DNA from: Micromussa lordhowensis | Taxonomy: Eukaryota > Cnidaria > Anthozoa > Scleractinia > Lobophylliidae | NCBI GenBank assembly: GCA_964020085.1 | Contig: OZ026603.1 | Span: forward strand, 29,824,742-29,888,741 | Length of the DNA: 64,000 nucleotides | Direction: 5' to 3' | Made by a program: the position numbers and the translations under genes | Shown: positions 1-12,100 of the stretch, in pieces | Layout of the letters: the number at the start of each line of letters is the position of its first letter | Numbering within the stretch: the first letter of the stretch is position 1 | The notes under the pieces: generated by a model | Seen by the model: the letters and a program-made list of their open reading frames with translations, nothing else | Told to the model about the DNA's origin: nothing | The model's database searches: none

Positions 1-1
1 T

Positions 2-100
2 AGCTATAGTTACAGCAGCAGCGGGGGAAGTGTTTCTGGTGGAAGTCGCAAGGCAGCTTATTCTGGGTACAGGCTTCCTCCAGCCTATGTGCCACCATAA
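2..100 (+). CDS. DAG1-like: Dystroglycan, 3' end of last exon (partial)
   Basis: The window opens inside an open frame that reads 32 codons and stops at 98-100. The product is a Ser/Gly-rich stretch followed by YSGYRLPPAYVPP. The final 13 residues are identical to the end of the complete dystroglycan at 9165-15587, including the PPAY motif that in dystroglycan binds the WW/EF-hand region of dystrophin and utrophin. This is therefore the cytoplasmic C-terminus of an upstream dystroglycan paralogue on the same strand. A polyadenylation signal AATAAA lies at 113-118, very close to the stop. Everything upstream is outside the window, so domain content and intactness cannot be judged. Confidence 0.85.
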   Translation, partial: SYSYSSSGGSVSGGSRKAAYSGYRLPPAYVPP

Positions 101-2080
101 ACTCGTTGTTTTAATAAAGTGAAGCACTCTCTTGACAGTTAAGATGACTTGCTGACTGGACTGAACTTCAAGTATCGAGGGACAGTAATTTGTTAAAAGC
201 TTGTTGCCATTAATCTGCTATAGGGGCCTTTGAACTAACCCTAACTCCTACAATCTAAATTTCGCTTATTATACCATCTGGGAGGAAGATTAGATGACAA
301 GCCTAAAGTACATCTTCTACAATGTATGTACGTACCCTGGCAGATGCAGTAACTTGACTGGTTAAGTTGTCTTAGTGTTTTGCTGTTTCCTAATTGTTTT
401 GTTTGGTGTTATGTTATTTTTTAGCAAACTGGAAGTCAGTAACAGTGGATATCTACCGAGCCAGATAGGAGCTTGGTGGATATTGCCTGTTCGCTATCCC
501 TAAGGAGTTTTGGTATCTTGTTACTAGTGATCAGCTTTTGGCAAAAAGTGCAGGTTTTTACTGTTATATTTGTGCAATGTTGAAAGAACAAACTTTTGGC
601 ACTGTTTGAAAACCAGAGGAATAATGTTCTGTTCAATAGGAAATAATTCAGAGTATGTAAAAACAATTTGGTCATTATGCAGATAATTATTTAAACTTGA
701 TGTAGGAAATCCTTGTTTTGATGTTGAGGATACATTTGCTATTGTTAAGCTTAAGTTTAAGGTTTGCATTGTTAGCAGTTAAAACAGCACAATTGAACAT
801 TTCTGGTAGATGGACCAAGTTTGTAAAATAGTACCTAAATTTGACATAGGCATATTTTGGAAAGAATAGACCCTCCTTCAGGTAATCAGCAAAGACTATT
901 ATAAACCAATATGCTTCAAATAGTGAGTAAAAGGGAAATTGTTCATCAAGTGGAAGTCAACCAAAAGGGCTTGACATGGAGGGTTTTATCCCACATAATG
1001 CATGTTTCTACCAATTTTTAAGTTGGAAAGAAAGTTTCATGCAATCAATGTGAAAAGTAATATTTGATAAGACATATTACTAACATCCGCTGAACTACTT
1101 CTAGACTAGTATTTGGTGTTCTTATGTTAAAGAAAAACAAACTTCATTTCATGATGTCATATCTTGAGTCTATATTAGCTTTACCAGGAGTGCAGAATGC
1201 TTCTTGCACAATACTTCAGGTGTTTTGCAAGGACTCCTTTCATCCTAAGTCTTGGATTTATCATTGACTTTAGAAAACTAAAACTGGAATCTTTGTACAT
1301 AACAGTTAGTCTCAGTATTGAAATATAGGATCTTTAATTTTACCATTAGATACACTCCTTCAGGTTTCCAGGGCCGTTTTGCCAAAATATGAAATAGTAA
1401 CTTTCATTTACTATCGAATTGGGATGCTATACTTAAAATAATGGATTTATGAATGCCTTCAAGTCTCGATGATTCCACTATATGGGCCACAGTTGCAAAG
1501 TGGTCAATTGGTTCTTTTTGCTTTATTCTGATGATCAACAAAGTTTTGGAAATGTTATTATTTTTTTAAAAAATAATCTTGGAAAATAAATTTCAGCTGT
1601 TTAATGGATCAACTTTGACTTTTTTTCTGTAACTGCCTTCATTTTAAATATTTATATGCATTCTTTGGCTTTGGAAATGCAACAGTATGGGAAGACATAG
1701 ATTCCCAAGGCAACAAAGAATGGTTTGTGTGCTATTGATATCAAATAATTCAAGAACCAAACCTAAAAGTAGCCCTATTTTAAAATATTGAAAATTTTCT
1801 CCAAAGCTTATATGGGAATATTTATAGCAAAAAAGAATCACATCAATATTGAAGGGAACTCTTCTGTTTTATTTTCTTAATCCCCAGAGGCAGGTTTAAG
1901 ATCATTTAAGTTATCTTTGGGTGAAGCTGCTCTCATTGGACACTCCTCAGCTGAAACAAAGCACAAGTGCGTGGAAAATCCCATCCGGGATAATCTTGGC
2001 TAAGCATGGCTTATTTAAACAGCCCCCATCCTTGCTTAGGATGGGGTGGTGGGATTATGTGTACTAAAGGCATCCGTAGT
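101..2080. other. Gene-free, AT-rich intergenic DNA
   Basis: No recognisable exon, RNA gene or repeat structure was found on either strand. Open frames here are short and have no recognisable motif. Confidence 0.5.
113..118 (+). promoter_or_regulatory. Polyadenylation signal AATAAA of the upstream dystroglycan
   Basis: AATAAA lies 13 nt after the stop codon at 98-100. It is the first such hexamer downstream. If used, the 3' UTR would be only about 30-40 nt. Confidence 0.5.
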
Positions 2081-2082
2081 CG

Positions 2083-2378
2083 CGTGTCGATCAATACCCT
2101 TGATCACTAGCCTTGATACTTGATTGACACTTGATCAACACCTCCATTGACGCTCAATTGACACTCGATCAACATCTTGGTCAACAGTCGGTCACAGACA
2201 AGCCAGCAAGTGTCGATCAATATATACGAGTCGGTTGACGTTCAGCCAACTATTGACTGCCTGTCTATCAGGTGTCGATTGAGATGTTGATCAAGTGTCA
2301 ACCGAGTATTGATTGAGATGTCTATCGAGTGTTGATGAAGTGGTGATCAAGGGTCAATCAAGGGTATCCAAAATGATC
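2083..2378. repeat. Degenerate TTGATCAA-type short-repeat array in inverted halves
   Basis: About 290 bp is built from variants of a roughly 10-12 bp unit around TTGATCAACAC and TTGACACTCGA. The left half (about 2085-2200) carries units such as TTGACACTTGATCAACAC. The right half (about 2270-2375) carries the complementary sense, such as GATGTTGATCAAGTGTCAA. The whole could fold on itself. No coding potential. Confidence 0.65.
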
Positions 2379-3230
2379 CAAAATGTAAACAATTTGCAAC
2401 TATTAGGCTGTGATAAAAAACTTGTTCTTTTCAAGGGGGTGGAAGAGTAGAAATTTAAGTCAGGATAACCCCACCTTTGTAACAACAACAATGGTTACTT
2501 GCATAATAGGCAAACTAGCTACATAAACAAAGGGACATCTTTGGGTGTGTAATTAACAATTATTCCACAAGTGCGCGTTGGATATGAGATAATAATAAGT
2601 GCGAGTGGAATAATTGTTTTGGTAAAAATAACCACCAAATTTCGCTAAAATCTTGCCACGCTTTATTTTGCGAAATCCTCTCTTGGAACGGAAAAGGAGG
2701 TATAATGTAAGTAACAAAATGATTTTCTTTGGCCGCGGAAAAAGTTTCAGAATTCCAGCTGTTGTGCTGACGCGTACACTTACTATATTTGTAGGGCATG
2801 GTATAATGGCTCATGTACCATGGCCACTAAGCCAATCAAATTCCTTGAATTGCATTATACAATGACCCAGTTTTTAATAATTATTGATATATGGAGGCTA
2901 TCCAATACTGATGGGCCATATGTGATGTTTATATACGTGGCTTGAATGAGGGCAAACTATTCCTACTTGAAGTTGCTTCATGCTACAGTAACTGGAATCA
3001 AGCACTGACAGTGTTGAGCCAGAGGGCTTGCAAACAGCTATCCCTTGGAGGATGTAAATGTAATGCTTTGCAAAACCTGGGACCAAGACATGGGGTGTCT
3101 GCACACTGGGTAAATGGCTGCGATACTGCGTAAACTTCAGTTTTTACTGCAGTTTATGCTAATAGCATTTGCATTATGCTTAACAGCATATGTTGAGAGA
3201 ACTACAGGAGAGGCTGTCTTACAGAGCAAG
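2379..3230. other. Gene-free stretch
   Basis: No exon was recognised. Short frames at 2653-2865 and 2942-3133 show no domain. Confidence 0.4.
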
Positions 3231-3244
3231 GAGTCTAAATGGGT

Positions 3245-3412
3245 ACTAGCTAATAATTGGGCTAAACCTGATGGGAGCAACCTGCAATGGCTAAAATCCC
3301 ATCAAGGAGTTGGGGGAGGAGGGGGGGGGGGGGTGCTTGGCAATACTCCTACCTGCTTCATGATACACAAAACCAAAGTTAAGTGCTAAGAGCTATGAGC
3401 CAGCTATGCTAT
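3245..3412 (+). repeat. Degraded copy of a tRNA-derived SINE (3' half)
   Basis: The order of blocks (gagcaacctgcaatgg, aaaatcccatca, a G-run, ctcctacctgcttcatgata, then taagtgctaagagctatgagcc) matches the 3' half of the fuller copy at 46705-47095. The G-run at about 3317-3333 has expanded in this copy. This explains the 3114-3389 open frame, which is not a gene. Confidence 0.55.
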
Positions 3413-4880
3413 ACGGTCTTTACTTTAGACAAGAGTGTATTTGTCACTTTGTCTATCAATCTATCAGGTGACTGGTGATGTAAATTATACTTAGAAGTGC
3501 TTCACCAGAGTCGGACAACATTGCCCACACAATGGTTCCATTTGAAAGTCTACAAACTACAATCCAATGGGCTATTGCATTGAAAATGTGCAGCTACTCA
3601 CCCTCTCGCAGTTTAATTGTGGACTGGCATTCAATAATGTTCTCAATCCTAAAGTAATTTATTAAGCTTAAATGTGTGTCTCAATACCAACATAATTTCA
3701 TAAAGTTTCTGGAAATCCCATGAAGTGTCACCCATTACTCCCACTGCATTCCTGTATTCCACTATTTCTGAATGTGAGGGGGTTGGCGTGTGGTGGCCTA
3801 TAGTTTCCTTTACACAGGGCGAAAGATTTTGAAACCAAGCTGTAACCGGCAGGTATTTTTTGCAGGTCACATTCCACAGGTCACAATTACAGGTCACTCA
3901 ATATTTGCCCGAAAACAGCATAAAAACAATCTAAACAGTGCTAATAGAACGAGGCTAGCCCTAAAGTATATCTTCAGTAAAAACATATTTTGTTTGGGTG
4001 CGCAATTCTAGAGACCGTGACTGTGACCTGTGGAATGTGACCTGTAAAAGAAACCTGTCTAGCTGTAACCGAAAATAATACATTCTAATATAAACCAATA
4101 TTGACAAGTTTAAGTTCTACAAATAGAAATATTGACAGTGATCTGGGGAAATTCACATTAAAGGTTTCAAAAACTTTTGCAATAGATTGCCTTACAATGT
4201 GTTTACCTTTTTGAGACATTTTCGTTCCAGTTCATCCCGCATTGACTTCGTCCTCTACCTGCGTACCGTCCACCATTATTAATATTATCTGCTAGCCGAG
4301 TATTTGCCCGCTTTTCGAAGCCCACACAATTTTGTTCAGCGGTGGAAACACGGGACGGGGAGAACTGGAAAGAGCAGTTCCCAGAGCCAAGGGAATCGAA
4401 AACAAGGGTATTAAGGTGGGGGTACACCTGAATTTAAGTGAAATTTGAGGAAGTTTAAAGAGAGATTGAAAGGGGGAAAAAAGGTTATGGAACACCACCC
4501 GACCCCACAATGGCACCCAGGTTGTTAGGCAACTGTTTGGTGTGTATCTACCAATTTTTAACTTCAAACTCTAATTTTAAAACAACACCAATTCTTCAAA
4601 ATTTCCTATTTCCATAAATTTCACTAATCCTTTGAGAAAAACTATTTATCTCCAAATAAACCTAAAGATCACCAAAAAATTTACAAAACGGCGCAAAACA
4701 TAGATGTGTGTAATGAGAGAACAGATTCTTGATTGCTCGAAACGTAAACGAGATATTTGCATTAAAAACATAATACCAAGCCAAAATACGGCTTTCAGGT
4801 GAAGCCCCGCCTTAAGGTGGCTCGAAACAGTTTCCAGTAGTTTCCAAGACTTAGAGTTCCATGGGTCATTATAAAATAAC
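3413..4880. other. Gene-free stretch
   Basis: No exon was recognised. About 3830-4080 carries short related blocks (gaccTGTGGAATGTGACCTGTAA and its reverse) suggesting a small foldback. About 4430-4800 resembles 52150-52500 (AATTTAAGTGAAATTTGAGG-like and CTCCAAATAAACC/CCCAAAAATCACC blocks), so it is an interspersed repeat. Confidence 0.35.
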
Positions 4881-4889
4881 TGAGCCACT

Positions 4890-5140
4890 ACGCGCGCGCT
4901 CATTGGTCGATAGGTGTGTTTAGATGAATGTATGTAAACACGGTTGTAACGTTTTCGATGCGCGCGTATTTTTGAGAATTCTTTTATAAAAGCTATAGAG
5001 CACTTTTTCCGTGTTTATATAGCCTCATCTAAACACTCGGAGGTTTGGGAGAATTCTCGAAAGTTATGCAAACCCGAGACGTAGTCGAGGGTTTGCATAT
5101 AAACTGTCTCGAATTCTCCCAGCCCTCCTCGTGTTTACCA
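4890..5140. repeat. Interspersed foldback-type repeat, homologous to 51895-52145 in reverse
   Basis: Blocks such as CATTGGTCGATAGGTGTGTT, gtaaacacggttgtaacg, gcctcatctaaacactcgg and gagaattctcgaaagttatg recur in reverse complement at 51895-52090. This is a non-coding dispersed element present twice in the window. Ends are approximate. Confidence 0.6.
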
Positions 5141-5142
5141 AA

Positions 5143-5595
5143 ATCATGGTATCAAAAAACTGCCCAATCATTGGTGAATGAGTTTCTGTCAATTTTGTGG
5201 CACAATAGGTTACCATAGCTATAATATGACCTGCTAAAAACACCCTTAATTTTTGCTTTAAGCACTTATAACTCGAAAACGAGCTCGGTGACCCCATTTT
5301 TTATTATCGAATTCTAATCAACATGATAAGATGCAAGTTTTTGCAAAGTTCAAAAAAAAGTTCTTCGAAGGGGGTTCAGAGCCACCTTAAATTTTCGAAA
5401 ATTTCTAAACTTAGCAAAAATTTGGAGGTCACCGAGCTCGTTTTCGAGTTATAAGCGCTTAAAGCTAAAATTAGGGGTGTTTTTAGCAGGTCATGTTTTT
5501 GCTATGGTAACCTATTGTGCCACAAAATTGACAGCACCTTGTTCACCAATGATTGGGCAGTTTTTTGATACCATTGTTTTGGTATCAACTGATAT
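5143..5595. repeat. Long inverted repeat (about 170-bp arms)
   Basis: The left arm (about 5143-5310) and right arm (about 5420-5592) are reverse complements with a few mismatches. For example, AAAAAACTGCCCAATCATTGG on the left is matched by CCAATGATTGGGCAG on the right, and TATAACTCGAAAACGAGCTCGG by its complement. The central loop is about 110 bp. Typical of a foldback DNA transposon without coding capacity. Confidence 0.75.
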
Positions 5596-5599
5596 AGAG

Positions 5600-8500
5600 T
5601 GCATTTAGTTACCCATCAAAATATAAGTCTTTGAAAGTACTGGAAACTGTTTCCAGCCAGCGTGGGCTCTAGAAACGAGATTGGGCTTTCGGACTTAGCC
5701 TCCCGCGCAGGCGTTCGAGGCTAGCATGGATTCTTTATTTCTAAAGTTCAACGAGCTTCAACGTTCTTACAAAAAGAGGAATTTTATGATACCATCACCA
5801 TGAATACATAAACTGAACACAGCAGTGACAACCAAGACACATTCGAGATAAATGCAACGGCTTGTGTTCATGCCAATGTTATCATAACTTTGATTTATTT
5901 GTTGGTCCGCAGAGAAGTCAGTCTCAATTCAGTCATGGTGGTTTCCGCAAGCTCTCGACCAATCAAAGTAGGAACTTGGCTGAGGGCTTGACATGACTGG
6001 CATTTCAGGCCATTCCGGCCCTTGAGACTTCGTTCTCACTGAGCGGGAAATGAAAACGAAGTTGAATTTTCGATCGTCTCCTGGTGCAGAAATCGCTCCT
6101 TGTCAGAAAGGAAAAAAGACAAAAAAACTTGCTCTGAAAGTAAAAGCTAGCCTTGATTTGGCGTTGCTCTACACCACACTAGCTCTTTCTTAGGGTTATC
6201 CCATTGGGATGATCTGAGGTATTTACTTTAACCACAAACAGACTTGTGGTCTGTGAATGCTAAGTAGATTTAAGGTGCTCCATTCAGACATCCTCTTTTA
6301 GGAGGAAGTGTGGTATTGTCCACACCCCACTTCTCCCACAATCACAACTCGTCACTGCCAGCCAAAGCCCATCGCAAAAGTTCGAGTAACGTAATCTTCG
6401 AGATCCGCAAAAAATGTCACGCCAGAACCTTCTAAAGAATGCGGGATGGTCACTGAAAGTTAATCAGCTCTTTCCTTATTGACAGAAAAGAGGATCATTA
6501 CGATACGGAGCTGGGAGCAGTAAAACCAAGCATTCTTTAGAATGAAGTTACATTATAACACGTAAACAGTTTAAGACGAAACGAAGAAAGAGAAAACAGC
6601 GGTCTTGCAGGTTGACGCCCATTAAAATGCATTTCTGTCATGAACTGTTCGGCGAATCAAGGAGACAAGGTTAATGGTAATACAGTTCTTATCCAGCCCC
6701 ACTATATTGTCAAGTAACGTCTTATCTTACTGTACTTTGAGCAAAATTGGCTAAAAATAAATAAATAATGCAAAATATTCTCCCGAAGGACTGACTATTT
6801 TGGTGCTGGAGAGAAGTCTTCGAGGCCATGAAAAGCTAAGAAAAACATTTGTACACAGGCAGAAATAAACAAAATAAAAAACTGACTCAAAAAGAGAGCA
6901 AATAACGACACTGACTGGAATAACGACAAGTCTAATATGGATGAGCGTTACTTTCTCTATTCATTTTTTCTGAAACATTGAAATGTTCAAAGTCTTGCAC
7001 ATGCGCAGATAGCTGTACTTGGTCCAATTCAATGTCGACTGCTAAAAACCACAGAAATGGAATTTAGCAGATTTCATGACAGCGATAACCTTATCGATTC
7101 AAGCTAATAAGGTGAGATGGGCGATAACGTCAGATAGATTTATCAGTTTCTTTCGGTGACCCTTTAGGTGGTCAGGGACCCACAATCTGTTAGTGTAGAT
7201 ATATTGGTAATTGTTGGGTTGTTTGTGAATTTGGTTTACAGACGTTTTGAAGTGGCTTTTTTTTGTGTAACAAAACTCAGTGCATTCTTTGCCTGTTCAT
7301 AGTAGGTTTGATTCTTATATCCAAAATCTTTTCAGTCAGTCATGATTTTAGTATTTTTGCATTTAGCTTGTGGTCTGTTTTAGTACCAAAACGTAACAAA
7401 GCTGATTAACTAAACGAGCTTTATCCCGAACGTCATATGTGCTGTAACGACTATTATTCTATTATTAATCACGCAAAGGATTTACTTTCGTCCCAAATAA
7501 TTGAATTTGGCAATTGAGCTCAATTGATTTTACTCGAAGAACTTCGGGAATGCATTGTTCTGAAGCAATGTTTGCTTCTCTATGTATATATTTACTCGTT
7601 GTATTAAAGTTTCCTGCTTTACTGTTTGTGGCTGTAATTTTTCTTTGTTTCTTCGGGTGAGGTAAAAAGATTAACAAGGGTTATTTCTCTAGTCCTATAC
7701 AGCCTTGGACGTTTTCTGATCTTGTAGGTAGTAAAGCAGATCATTGTTTGAGAGCCACTCAAACTTTTAAAACCCCCGAAACCAAACTCTCAATACAAAC
7801 AACAATCTGACAAGCGTGCTAGACAACTCCCGACAACTACAACAAAAGCTATCTCAAGATAAGACTGTCTCCCCAGTGTCTACCCTGTTCTTTTCACTCG
7901 AGGACCTTGAGCTGGCTGTCTCTTGTTAACAAGCAGAACAAGGTCAGAAAATTGTTCTGTTTATAAATACAATACAAGCCTACTGCGCGTAATTGGCGTT
8001 ATTTGTTACAACAAACGTCAACGTTCTTTTGTCAAGCCGTTTAGTTTTTGAAACTCAATCAAGCAAGGAGTTTTTGTTTAGTGAAGAACGAATCCGGCTT
8101 TCAGGCTATCGGGTAAAAAAAAATGCGACATTTGAAACCTGGAAATCCTCCGTTTTCTTCCAAATTCCTTCTGTTTCTAAAGAAAACATGGAATCTAATT
8201 CTAAAGGGATTAACGCAACCTTAAAATGAATTCCTAGCCACCCTTATTTATACACCCTGTTCGCTGAATATTTGGTGTTTTGAGCAAAAGAAGGCAGTGC
8301 TGTGTGACCGGGAAAATTAACTTGCACAGCTTTCGCCCATCGGCTGTCATCGCATCTAACGCAATTCGACACCAGATGGTGTACTATTCCAAGCATCTAT
8401 TTCCTCTTTCATCGAAAGGTCAGATCGACAGGAGCGTGGCAATGCTGCAAAAGATCGAGAGGGAAAACATATGATAGAGGTCGATTAAGTCGAGCGTAAC

Positions 8501-9116
8501 ACTACCCGGTTATTCGAGAAATTAATTCGACTCTCATTGTTTGTAAACTTTGGAGGATTCCATGCTGTAGTTGAGTGTAAAGCTTGACGGGTGAGCGGAA
8601 AACGCACAATTCTCCGGCTTTCACGAAACTTGGATAGAATTGGTGGGTATTTTGAATATTTATGCAATCTTTCAGGTTGAATGCAACACCCATGGTACTT
8701 ATTCGCGTGGAATGTGTTGTGGTTAAATCCAGCTATTTGGAATTTCTGTTTGCGTCTAAATGCTTCTAAACTAATCTCTGTACCTCACTACGGCTTCCTT
8801 TTGGGTTTTAAGGGGCAAATATTATTTTTGTGTGTTAATCTTGGTGCTCATTTAAGGCTCAGCTGGCAGATTACTAGCCGAACAAAGAAACAGAGCCGCG
8901 AGGTATAAATATAAAGATTATAGAACAACCGTATGTCATCGGCCCTTCAGAAGATGGGCGGATATTTCTTAATATTTACTCGTTAAACCATTTCCTTTAG
9001 CATGCGAGTCAGAGCAAGCGATCGAGGAGTCATCGAGATTGCACGTATTTCTGCTGCCTACAAGGAATCACTGTAACTGACGCTGATTAATCACGTTAAC
9101 CCGTTCTATTTCACAG
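5600..9116. other. Gene-free stretch upstream of the complete dystroglycan
   Basis: No exon or recognised element was found. It may hold the promoter and a 5' non-coding exon of the dystroglycan starting at 9165, because a good splice acceptor (TTCTATTTCACAG, ending at 9116) precedes the coding start. Confidence 0.35.
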
Positions 9117-9164
9117 ACGAACAGCGTTGTTAGGTTTGTAGTCAGACTGTGGAAGACCCTGGTC

Positions 9165-12100
9165 ATGAATTCGAGAGCGTTTCTTCTTGGTTTATTGCTC
9201 ATTTCACTGGCGCTCGCCGCTGGAGAAAACCAACAAAGCGACCTTCTACCGTCGATTGAGAGAATCGACAGTGCCGTGGCAGTTGTTGGAAGGGCTTTTG
9301 TATATACTCTGTCAAACCCGGCTGGGCATAAAGATGAATACAAGGTAAGTGTTGAGTTGTAAGCAGGGTGCTATCTAAAATGACACAAACGATCTTTCTT
9401 TTGAATAAAATATGGGGCAAAATAAACACACACTGATCTTTGTTTCCACACAAACGGATGCGTGTTGCGAAATTTATTTGGCGTGGTTGATACAAAAATC
9501 CCAACGGTGGTATAAATTTTTGATAACAGCCATTTGTATTTTTTTTCGCTTAGCACATGGCACATGGGAGTTACCTAAAGTAACTCATCCTTCTAAAGAA
9601 ATAAAGAATATATTAAATCCCTAGACCTATTTTAGCATTTGAAGCATTACGAGTATTGAGTTAGCATTGAATTGGCCACATGCTTGTCACTGAAAATATA
9701 ATAGCGCTAAAACACAAGTGCCCGCAAACATACTGAGCTGTAATTTGGGATCGGAATAAAACGTTGACTTGAAAGCTAACGTGTTTTAAATACGTGCATA
9801 TTTTTTTTATCGAGATAGCGTGTGACAGCAAAGAGGGTTGACATCAAAATTCTTGGCGCTGGTTTTCCGACCACGCGTCTGTCAAATTTGCAATTAACAT
9901 GAAGCAAGCGTTTTTTTTTTTCATTCTGCGCCAAAGAGCGGATAACCGTTCATAAAATGTTCTTTATAAAACGGCTTCTCCTTGTTCTGTAAGTGCCCCA
10001 TTGTTGCGTTTTGGCAGAGACAAAAAACTAGGGTGTAGAATACAGATATTAAACCCGCTGAAGTGTCAAACAGATGAAATGCAGAGGGCATACCACTCAT
10101 AGCTAAAACTTCTTTCAAAACCGCGTTCTTATGATTCGTCAAGAATTTGTTTTATCAATTGATCTGACCTGTGACTAAATGGGAGACTTTACTGAAACAT
10201 TCACCGATGCGATGCTGTTGAGGCTTGAAAAAGAAGAAAAAAAAGTTGTTGAGCGATTTGTGCCTTTGTAGTGGACAATTCATGTTTGTCCGCATTACAT
10301 ATCACGTCTGGCCCCTGGCAGCTACCATTTCCGGACTGATATAATCTCGCCCAACTCCACCTCGAAAATCGATCGAAAACAAAACATTGATTACATTTTC
10401 CAAATGATTTCTGTGTTGTAAAAATCGATTTCAATGATAACGAAACGAGTGGCCTTTCTCGTACCCTACTTAGGAAGATCCAAAGCATGATTTATAGACA
10501 AGACGGCAAAGTCTTCCAATTCATTTACAAAGATAATGGTTTCCGTGCCCGCGAATCTCGTGGCTTGCGGTTTCCCCGCTTAACGCATAATCACCTGATG
10601 TATGTCGTGTCAAAGGCCTACTTGTGCGTGACCGCATTGTCGACCACAATTTGATCAAGATTTTATTATTTCCTATGCTCTCAATATCGGAAATTCTGGA
10701 ATGGTCTATAAATTTTAGTAGTGGCGTTTTGAATTTGACCCGTCTGTTACCTTATTTTGAGCTCTACTTTCTTCCGTTTGATATGAATATGTCTGGCTCT
10801 TCCTAATTAAGGCTGCTTGCCCAACCCATATCACAAGGGAAGTCCATGTCGATATCATGGCTTATATGACAGGAAGTATCAACTCAGTGGTTGTCTGACC
10901 CTTACAGCAAGTGTTTAAGTAACAACAGAAATTTTCACCGGCGACATATTGTGACTATGATATTTTAAGGAAATCTGTCGTTGGGAATTTGAAAAATTTG
11001 ATCAAAAGTACATTGAAGAACTGAAGCAAACGCTCCCTTGTTTCGTATGTTGAAGACCGTCAAGATTTCACATGAATCCCAGCTATAACGACTTAGTGGA
11101 TTAACGCACAAACAGATTTAATCAGTAATGGTATTAACCATCAGACACAAGTCATATGCTCAGACGCTGCCATAACTCGCCAAAATTTAAATTGACTTCA
11201 TTTACGTACTATATGAATGACAGCAGTTCCTTAAAAAATTGCATGGTTCTAGGATTTCTCTCTCTTTTTTTTACTGTTTTAAGCATTACCAGTTTGACCT
11301 TCTGCTTCTTATTGCTGAGCCTTAGCCAGAAAAAAAAATAACTAAGGCAATTTCCATGGTTATTACTTAAATTCTCTTCTTAGGTATTTGGGGTGTAAAC
11401 AGCAAAAACGAAGCTTTGCATATTGTAAAACGAAGAACTGCATATAGCAAAGATATCAGTGACGCCAGCTATTGTTATTGATGTGCCAACCAGGGGACTA
11501 TTGGCTGGTGAAACAAAGAATTCTTTTGTTTAACGCTTTGAACATTTAAATAGCAAAACCAATGTTTGTAAACAAATATCTTCTAATTGTTCCTCTACAA
11601 TACATTCTGAGGGCTTAGAACATTACAGCTTGCAAAAAAATTAAGATAAAAGATTACCGGAAAATCATGTCTGGTAGAATGTACGTGTAGACCCATGTTT
11701 TCATAAAGCGATGGTGAACTTGCCAGAGTAGTCGCGTGCGTTCTACCTAACAGATCGACTATGTCGCGCGAACCATGTTGAGAAACGTGCCGTGCACGAG
11801 ACGAATCGTGCTGTGTGATTAATTCGGCCATACTCACGCCACTGTGGCAAGTGATCGCACGTGTAATTGAACAACGACGCAAGTTGTAGCAGGATTGTGT
11901 AAATGTAAATCCTTTGCATAAATGGCGCCTCAATTTGAATAACAATGCTTGATAGATCCTTAGCCTGGATTTTTCACATGAATGTGAAGCTTAGTAAGTA
12001 TAAGTATTGTTATTTAAAGTTTGGCGCAATTTACGGAACGGTCTATTAACCAAAGTAAGGCGATTATGACGAGCAATCCATGTTTTGAACCCCAGACTAC

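Noticed and set aside
3114..3389. Plus-strand frame with an apparent signal peptide
   Set aside because: Its second half is a decayed SINE copy with a G-run. No splice or domain support.
11595..11945. 116-residue minus-strand frame in dystroglycan intron 1
   Set aside because: No recognisable domain, no splice context, and ordinary intronic composition.
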